A stretch of DNA of 40,988 nt, from positions 1 through 40,988 of the forward strand of contig JALOOM010000035.1 in NCBI GenBank assembly GCA_025454395.1, written 5' to 3'. The DNA is from Elainella sp. Prado103. Its GTDB lineage: Bacteria; Cyanobacteriota; Cyanobacteriia; Elainellales; Elainellaceae. Position numbers and translations under genes: made by a program. Positions 36,137-40,988 of this stretch are shown here, in pieces (within the stretch, counting starts at the first letter, position 1; each line of letters starts with the position of its first letter). The notes beneath the pieces were generated by a model that was not told the origin of the DNA, made no database searches, and saw only the letters and a list, made by a program, of their open reading frames with translations.

Positions 36137-37873
36137 TCAGCCTCCGGTTGGCGGTAAGAGCTTGCCGATCGTCAAATTCTCTGCTCGAAATAACTGATTG
36201 GCGACCCGCTGCACGTCGGCTGCGGTAATGGCATCGATCGTTTTGAGTTGATCAAACAAATTGCGCCAACTGCCCGTTTTCGCTTCATATTCAGGTAATA
36301 AACTGGCCATTCCCTGGTTTGATGCCAACAATTGCAGCAAGCCAGCTCGAGTTTGAGTTTTAACCTGATCAAGCTCAGCCTCAGAAATAGGTTCGGTTTT
36401 CAGTCTTTGCAGTTCTGCATCAATCGCAGTTGCGACCTCTTCAATCGTATGTCCAGGGGCTGTTTGCGCATAAACCAGCAGTAAATTGGAGTAGCGATCG
36501 CCCGGAAAGGTTGAATCAACCTGAACTCCTAAGGCAATTTGCTGCTGCTCCACCAGGGTTTGATAAAGACGAGCCGTACGCCCTCCGGTCAGCAGTGAGG
36601 CAATCATGTCGTAAACCGGATCGTCTGGATCGGTTAATCCAGGACGCTGATAGCCCTCCATATACCAGGGTTCGGCAGGCAAATTCACCACAACCGATCG
36701 GGTCTCGGTTTGAGTTGGGGGTGCAACGGTGAGATCGGCAGCGCGCGACTGGGCTTTGTAGCGCCCGAAGTAAGCTTGAGCCAGACGTTTGACCTGATCG
36801 GGGTAAACATCGCCCACAATACCCATTGTGATCCGATCAGGGGTGTAATACTGGTCAAAGAGCTGCTGAATGTCGGATCGGGTAAGATTACGGATATCCG
36901 CTTCGTAGCCGATCACGGGACGACCGTAAGGGTGATCGGGAAGGGCAACTTGTAAAAATGCTTCAATTAACTTGCCAATCGGAGAATTTTCCGATCGCAT
37001 CCGTCGTTCTTCCAGAATGACATCCTTTTCCTCATAGAATTCCCGAAACACAGGTTCCAAGAACCGCTCCGATTCCAGCGACATCCAGAGTTCTAACTTG
37101 TTAGCGGGAAAGCTGTAGAAATAGCGGGTTTCATCTGCGGAAGTGGTAGCATTCAGACCCACACCTCCTGCCTGCTGAACAATCTGACCAAATTCATTTT
37201 GCTTAACATAACTAGCTGCTGCCGCTTTAACAGACTGGAATTCCTGCTGCAATTGCTCGATCGCCGGTTGATCCGCCTGGGTTTGGGCCGTCTTCAATTG
37301 GTCAGACAACTGATCTAGACGATCGAGCAAGGGGCGTTCTGCCGGATAGTTGATGGTGCCAATGCGAGGTGTGCCTTTGAAAGCCAGATGTTCTAAAAAG
37401 TGAGCCGCTCCCGTTTTCGTTTCTTGTTCGTAGGCTGACCCAACATCGACATAAGTCATGAAAGAAACTGTAGGAGACTGGTGGCGCTCCATCACAATAA
37501 ATTTCATGCCGTTATCGAGCGTAAATTCACTAATCTGCTGAACGACTCGATCGATGTAAGGCTGAATCTGGTTGGGCTGCGCTAGCACTTGAGCAGATGG
37601 GCATAGCCAAACTGCTAAAAATAAGCTGATCGACAGCAACCGGCCGATCGATGGACTGGCAGACCAGATTGGGCCAGATCGGGGGGTTCCCGGCTGCAAA
37701 TTTACTCTGCTGAAAAATCGACCGACAGCCCGATCGATGAAACCGATGAAGGAGGACTTCAACTGTAATACCCGAAGCTGTAATACCCGAAGCTGTAATA
37801 CCCGATCGATTCTGCGGCATCGATTAAACCACTGACAGAACCTGGTTTTGAACAAGGAAGGGGGAAAATGCAT
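36137..37873 (-). CDS. M16-family zinc metallopeptidase, catalytic subunit
   Basis: The 578-residue protein has the inverted zinc motif HFLEH at residues 158-162 and the distal glutamates in VILEERRMR, so it should be catalytic. An anchor/signal span (about 78-98, LLSISLFLAVWLCPSAQVLA) precedes the mature domain; before it is a basic region with an in-frame 15-nt repeat (RVLQL three times). It pairs with the inactive subunit downstream. The ATG at 37873 is used; a TTG 24 nt upstream is a less likely start, and neither has a strong ribosome site. Confidence 0.94.
   Translation of the reverse strand: MHFPPSLFKTRFCQWFNRCRRIDRVLQLRVLQLRVLQLKSSFIGFIDRAVGRFFSRVNLQPGTPRSGPIWSASPSIGRLLSISLFLAVWLCPSAQVLAQPNQIQPYIDRVVQQISEFTLDNGMKFIVMERHQSPTVSFMTYVDVGSAYEQETKTGAAHFLEHLAFKGTPRIGTINYPAERPLLDRLDQLSDQLKTAQTQADQPAIEQLQQEFQSVKAAAASYVKQNEFGQIVQQAGGVGLNATTSADETRYFYSFPANKLELWMSLESERFLEPVFREFYEEKDVILEERRMRSENSPIGKLIEAFLQVALPDHPYGRPVIGYEADIRNLTRSDIQQLFDQYYTPDRITMGIVGDVYPDQVKRLAQAYFGRYKAQSRAADLTVAPPTQTETRSVVVNLPAEPWYMEGYQRPGLTDPDDPVYDMIASLLTGGRTARLYQTLVEQQQIALGVQVDSTFPGDRYSNLLLVYAQTAPGHTIEEVATAIDAELQRLKTEPISEAELDQVKTQTRAGLLQLLASNQGMASLLPEYEAKTGSWRNLFDQLKTIDAITAADVQRVANQLFRAENLTIGKLLPPTGG
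37763..37807 (-). repeat. In-frame 15-nt tandem repeat in the M16 catalytic gene
   Basis: CTGTAATACCCGAAG occurs at 37763-37777 and 37778-37792, with a third copy CTGTAATACCCGATC ending at 37807. It encodes RVLQL units on the minus strand. Confidence 0.88.
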
Positions 37874-37991
37874 GGAATCGGCTATAGGCAATACCAATAT
37901 CCCAGCATAATGATTTTTGGAGGAGATGAGATGCCGCTGACCAAACTATTTTGATTTCCCATTGGATTTACCCATGCGGTGAGGCGGGTTT

Positions 37992-38288
37992 TTAAGGGGA
38001 GTTCTTCCAGGTTTGAAACCGATAGAACGTGTAGGTGTCAAATAGCATCCCCACCAGGCTGCCAACCAGACCGATCACTGTGAGCCCATGCCATGCGCTA
38101 CCATTCCCAAAAATCTGCAAAAAATGGGCGATTTGCAGTAGTCCTGTGCTGCCAAAGGGTTCAAAGGGAGGCAGATAGCTGATCAATGCCGTTGTTGCCA
38201 GCAAAATGCTAATTAGCAGCACCGGCGCTAAAAAGCTGAAAATGCTAGTGAGCAGCAATGATCGCAGGAGATTAGGCCGGGTGCTCAT
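37992..38288 (-). CDS. Small cyanobacterial membrane protein, unknown
   Basis: From the ATG at 38288 the protein is 98 residues. Strongly hydrophobic stretches (LLRSLLLTSIFSFLAPVLLI, then ISILLATTALISYL) are followed by a polar loop and another (VIGLVGSLVGMLFDTYTFY). Two or three spans. It has no family I recognise. A longer start at 38309 is possible. It is 118 nt from the M16 pair in the same direction, possibly transcribed separately. Confidence 0.65.
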   Translation of the reverse strand: MSTRPNLLRSLLLTSIFSFLAPVLLISILLATTALISYLPPFEPFGSTGLLQIAHFLQIFGNGSAWHGLTVIGLVGSLVGMLFDTYTFYRFQTWKNSP

Positions 38289-38735
38289 AGTCAAAACGCA
38301 ATTCTCCATGAGATAGCGGTACAACCGAGGTGCATGCGATTCATTCCCACCATAAAAGGCAGGAGTTCGATTCCGCTGGAACTGTGAAAAATCTTAAGTT
38401 AACCTTAAAAAGCTTTTTGAAGAGCCGTAAACCCACTCTCAGGAACGAGATCCTGATGCAGGCCTGATTCTCACTCAAACCCGCTTGATATCAAGGTTGT
38501 AGTGATTATGGGGAACTCATCTCGATCGATCCAACGATCGATTGAGTGGACAAGAAGTTGCAGATCATTGCAAATTTGACAACTTAACCCATCAACCCAT
38601 TGGTAGGATGACCCATCAACTGAGGGGCGAGAGTTCGTCAAAATTCGCTATGGTTGACAGTGATCCTATGATTCAAACTGAATGCTCTATAGGCTGGATC
38701 GATCGCATTCGTCCTACGAGTGAGAAGGTTTTACG
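38289..38735. other. Spacer between the membrane protein and mlaE-like genes
   Basis: No gene is supported. A 65-codon frame that overlaps the mlaE-like start looks accidental. Both flanking genes face outward, so two promoters are expected. Short direct repeats (ACCCATCAAC) at about 38586-38620. Confidence 0.5.
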
Positions 38736-39512
38736 TTGAAGAAATCAGCTCAACAGTCGAGTTTAAGAATTTGGAGTCGGCGCGCCTTGTCCTCGTTGTT
38801 TCTGGGTGGGCAGGTGATCGTCCATCTCCTACAAGGCAGAATTCACCGACGTAACACCATTGACCAACTGACCGTTGTTGGCCCTGAGTCGTTGGGTATT
38901 GTCTTGCTAACCGCAGCCACGATCGGCATGGTGTTCACAGTCGAGGTTGCTGGTGAGTTTCTCCGGTTTGGCTTGGGGTCGGCTGTCGGCGGGGTGTTAG
39001 CGATCGGGTTAGGTCGTGAGATGGCTCCTTTGATCACGGCAGTGGTTCTAGCTGGTCGGGTTGGCTCGGCCTTCGCCGCAGAAATTGGCACCATGCAGGT
39101 TACTGAGCAGATTGATGCCCTCTATATGCTCAAAACTGACCCGATCGATTACTTGGTGATCCCACGGGTGATCGCTTGCTGTGTCATGACCCCCATTCTG
39201 ACGGTGCTCTCCTTTGTGACAGGCATGATTGGCGGCATGATTTTGGCCGATCTGCTCTACAACATCTCAAATAACATGTTTTTAGATTCAGCCCAAACTC
39301 TGATGAGTGGGCGGGATGTGATTTGCGGTATGATCAAGGGCTTTGTGTTTGGGGGATTAATCGCTGTGATCGGCACCAGTTGGGGACTGACAACCACAGG
39401 CGGCGCGAAAGGGGTCGGACAATCGACTACAACCGCAGTGGTCACTGCCCTTCTCATGATTTTTATCAGCAATTTTTTCCTATCGTGGATGATGTTTTCG
39501 GTTTTGAAATAA
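38736..39512 (+). CDS. MlaE-family ABC permease
   Basis: The 258-residue permease has the MlaE signature: VVGPESLGIVLLTAATIGMV, the AIGLGREMAPLITAVVLAGRVGSA block and EIGTMQVTEQIDALYMLKTDPIDYL, then hydrophobic spans to the end. It should be the membrane channel of the MCE lipid importer whose ATPase and MCE subunits are at 29182 and 27259. The start is a TTG at 38736 with AGAAGG at 38723-38728. DUF3119 and DUF3086 follow, as in other cyanobacteria. Confidence 0.93.
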   Translation: MKKSAQQSSLRIWSRRALSSLFLGGQVIVHLLQGRIHRRNTIDQLTVVGPESLGIVLLTAATIGMVFTVEVAGEFLRFGLGSAVGGVLAIGLGREMAPLITAVVLAGRVGSAFAAEIGTMQVTEQIDALYMLKTDPIDYLVIPRVIACCVMTPILTVLSFVTGMIGGMILADLLYNISNNMFLDSAQTLMSGRDVICGMIKGFVFGGLIAVIGTSWGLTTTGGAKGVGQSTTTAVVTALLMIFISNFFLSWMMFSVLK

Positions 39513-39801
39513 CTACTAATACTCGATCGATCGGGAAGTGATTGCTGTTGCTTGATTGGTGCTTCGCTGTATTCTGGATTCACTGTATTCTGGACTCACT
39601 GTGCTCTGGCTCTGGACTCACTGTATTCTGGCTCTGGACTCACTGTGCTCTGGCTCTGGACTCACTGTGCTCTGGACTATGCTTCTTGATTGTGTTTCTT
39701 GACCTGAAAACTGCGTTTGCTGAAGGGATCGGCCTAAAATTGAGAAGAATCAATTTGCAACTGCTCGAAAGCTCTTTATATTTCACATCCTTCAACAAAC
39801 T
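39513..39801. other. Spacer between mlaE-like and DUF3119 genes
   Basis: Contains the 22-nt repeat; no terminator hairpin is obvious, so mlaE and DUF3119 may be cotranscribed. Confidence 0.45.
39590..39677. repeat. 22-nt tandem repeat
   Basis: Four units of CTGGACTCACTGTGCTCTGGCT (39590-39611, 39612-39633, 39634-39655, 39656-39677), varying at the GC/AT after CTGT and in the last two bases. Half-units continue on both sides (39573-39589 and 39671 on). Confidence 0.88.
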
Positions 39802-40203
39802 GTGACTCCTTCTCCACTGAGTTCTACCCCGCCAATTTCCGCCACCGAGACGATCGAGCTAGCTCCTAGCTATGCCATTCCGGGTGTCCTAGTTTTGCTT
39901 GCATTGCCGTTGTTCCTGATCCAGATTTGGCTGGGATCGATCCTGGGCCTTTTCGGGTTGTTTTTAATGTTCCAGACTGCCACCTTGCGTCTACGCTTTA
40001 CCGATACCGCACTGGATGTTTATCGAGGTGAAACGCAGATTCGTCATTTTCCCTACCAGGAGTGGCTAAACTGGCGGATCTTCTGGCCAAATCTACCGAT
40101 CCTGTTCTATTTTCGGGAAGTCAAAAGCATTCATTTTCTGCCGGTGTTGTTTGATGCTACACGACTGAAAATGTGTCTGGAACAACGCTGCCCCAGGCAG
40201 TAA
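39802..40203 (+). CDS. DUF3119 family protein
   Basis: The 133-residue product has two hydrophobic spans (PGVLVLLALPLFLIQIWLG and ILGLFGLFLMFQTATLRL), then RFTDTALDVYRGETQIRHFPYQEWLNWRIFW and a FYFREVKSIHFLPVLFD strand, which are the features of DUF3119. The family is restricted to cyanobacteria and plastid-bearing organisms and commonly lies between mlaE-like and DUF3086 genes; its function is not known. Start is GTG at 39802. Confidence 0.87.
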   Translation: MTPSPLSSTPPISATETIELAPSYAIPGVLVLLALPLFLIQIWLGSILGLFGLFLMFQTATLRLRFTDTALDVYRGETQIRHFPYQEWLNWRIFWPNLPILFYFREVKSIHFLPVLFDATRLKMCLEQRCPRQ

Positions 40204-40262
40204 CCAGATAGTCACAAGAGTGTTATTCTCGTTTTTCATCCTTCGTATTCTCCTGATTTACC

Positions 40263-40988
40263 ATGAATCCAGATGAGTCCCAAACGCCGGAACCACTCAA
40301 TCTGCCGCGTAGTGTTGATGAAACCGCGAATGTCAGTCAAACCGGCGGTGACTCGTTCAATTCCAATTCACTCGGCACGAGTCGCGATCGATTTACTCCC
40401 TCTGCGAATCCACCATCTAATGTGAGTGGGCGTGAACCCTTGGCGCTTGGCAATCTCGGTGGTGCAGGTGGAGTTGGGAATCCCGGCAGTGCTAGCAGTC
40501 TGAGTAGTAGTAGCAGTGGAGCAACTGACGCTGAACTGGCGAAACGAGTGACCGAACTCCAGCAGCAAGAAAAAAATCTGCGACAGGAGATTGCGGCTTT
40601 GCAGTCTTCTTACAATGCGATGTTGCAAAAACAGATTGCAGAAGCCCAGTTGGCGATCGGACAATTGGTTAAAGAAGGTCTGACGGATTTAGAACAGCGC
40701 AAGCAAACGCTGCAACTGTCGATCGAGCAGCTCGAACGGCGGCAAGAACGAATTCGCAACGAAATGAAGACTACCTTCGCCGGAAATTCCCAGGATCTGG
40801 CCTTGCGAGTTCAGGGCTTTAAGGATTATCTCGTCGGTAGTCTACAAGATTTGGCCGCCTCAGCCGAGCAACTGCAACTGACTCCGCCGCCGGAAGCTCG
40901 TCCTGCTCCAGAACGGATCGATCGAGAAATGCCCCGTTCAGAAATGATTCGTCCAGAAGCAGGTCGTCCAGAAGCAGGTCGTCCAGAA
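40263..40988 (+). CDS. DUF3086 family protein, 3' truncated by the window
   Basis: From the ATG at 40263 the frame is open to the window end (242 codons seen). A Ser/Gly/Asn-rich start is followed by a coiled coil (about 95-165, RVTELQQQEKNLRQEIAALQ) and VQGFKDYLVGSLQDLAASAEQ, which is the DUF3086 core. The sequence ends inside an in-frame 15-nt repeat (RPEAG). The family is cyanobacterial and often follows DUF3119. The C-terminal domain lies beyond the window. Confidence 0.85.
   Translation, partial: MNPDESQTPEPLNLPRSVDETANVSQTGGDSFNSNSLGTSRDRFTPSANPPSNVSGREPLALGNLGGAGGVGNPGSASSLSSSSSGATDAELAKRVTELQQQEKNLRQEIAALQSSYNAMLQKQIAEAQLAIGQLVKEGLTDLEQRKQTLQLSIEQLERRQERIRNEMKTTFAGNSQDLALRVQGFKDYLVGSLQDLAASAEQLQLTPPPEARPAPERIDREMPRSEMIRPEAGRPEAGRPE

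Overview
The window is a piece of a cyanobacterial chromosome. Photosystem II genes are present (psbB, psbT, psbM), along with a HetZ-family gene, a two-gene M16 peptidase locus, a YlmG/YggT protein, DUF3119 and DUF3086 genes next to an MlaE permease, and scattered GCGATCGC (HIP1) octamers, for example at 26685-26692 and 36494-36501. HetZ and the many Ser/Thr kinase/PP2C/NLR-type genes suggest a filamentous, Leptolyngbya/Oscillatoria-like organism. That genus-level guess is inference.

Layout. 1-2000 is a decayed accessory patch: the 3' end of a DUF1524 (GmrSD-type) nuclease gene, a broken antitoxin/PIN-toxin pair, an unusual uracil-DNA-glycosylase-superfamily gene, and a small gene interrupted by one in-frame stop. 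2300-6850 holds hetZ and a membrane-anchored Ser/Thr kinase. 6900-10750 (minus strand) has a YCII protein and the sulfate-activation genes cysC, sat and a CysQ/HAL2-type phosphatase. 10900-14000 has a GNAT acetyltransferase, an FAD oxidoreductase, YggT and NrdR. 14290-17160 is the photosystem II block: psbB-psbT on minus, a [2Fe-2S] ferredoxin and psbM on plus. 17226-27203 carries a double universal-stress protein, a small membrane protein, an isoaspartyl peptidase, a tiny DUF2256 zinc-finger gene, a TrmJ-type methyltransferase, a class-A beta-lactamase-like hydrolase, a zinc-ribbon PP2C phosphatase and purQ. 27259-29961 has the MCE substrate-binding protein and ATPase of a lipid transporter; its likely permease lies 9 kb away at 38736, followed by DUF3119 and DUF3086. 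Between them are a YvcK/CofD-type gene, an NLR-like ATPase that has lost its WD40 sensor, and an active/inactive M16 peptidase pair.

The most striking window-wide property is short tandem duplication. Many of the longer spacers carry head-to-tail arrays with units of 11, 12, 14, 15, 16, 17, 22 or 41 nt. Several genes carry in-frame 12-, 15- or 21-nt arrays, and two arrays run across stop codons (hetZ and the YCII gene). No rRNA, tRNA, CRISPR array or intact insertion sequence was recognised.
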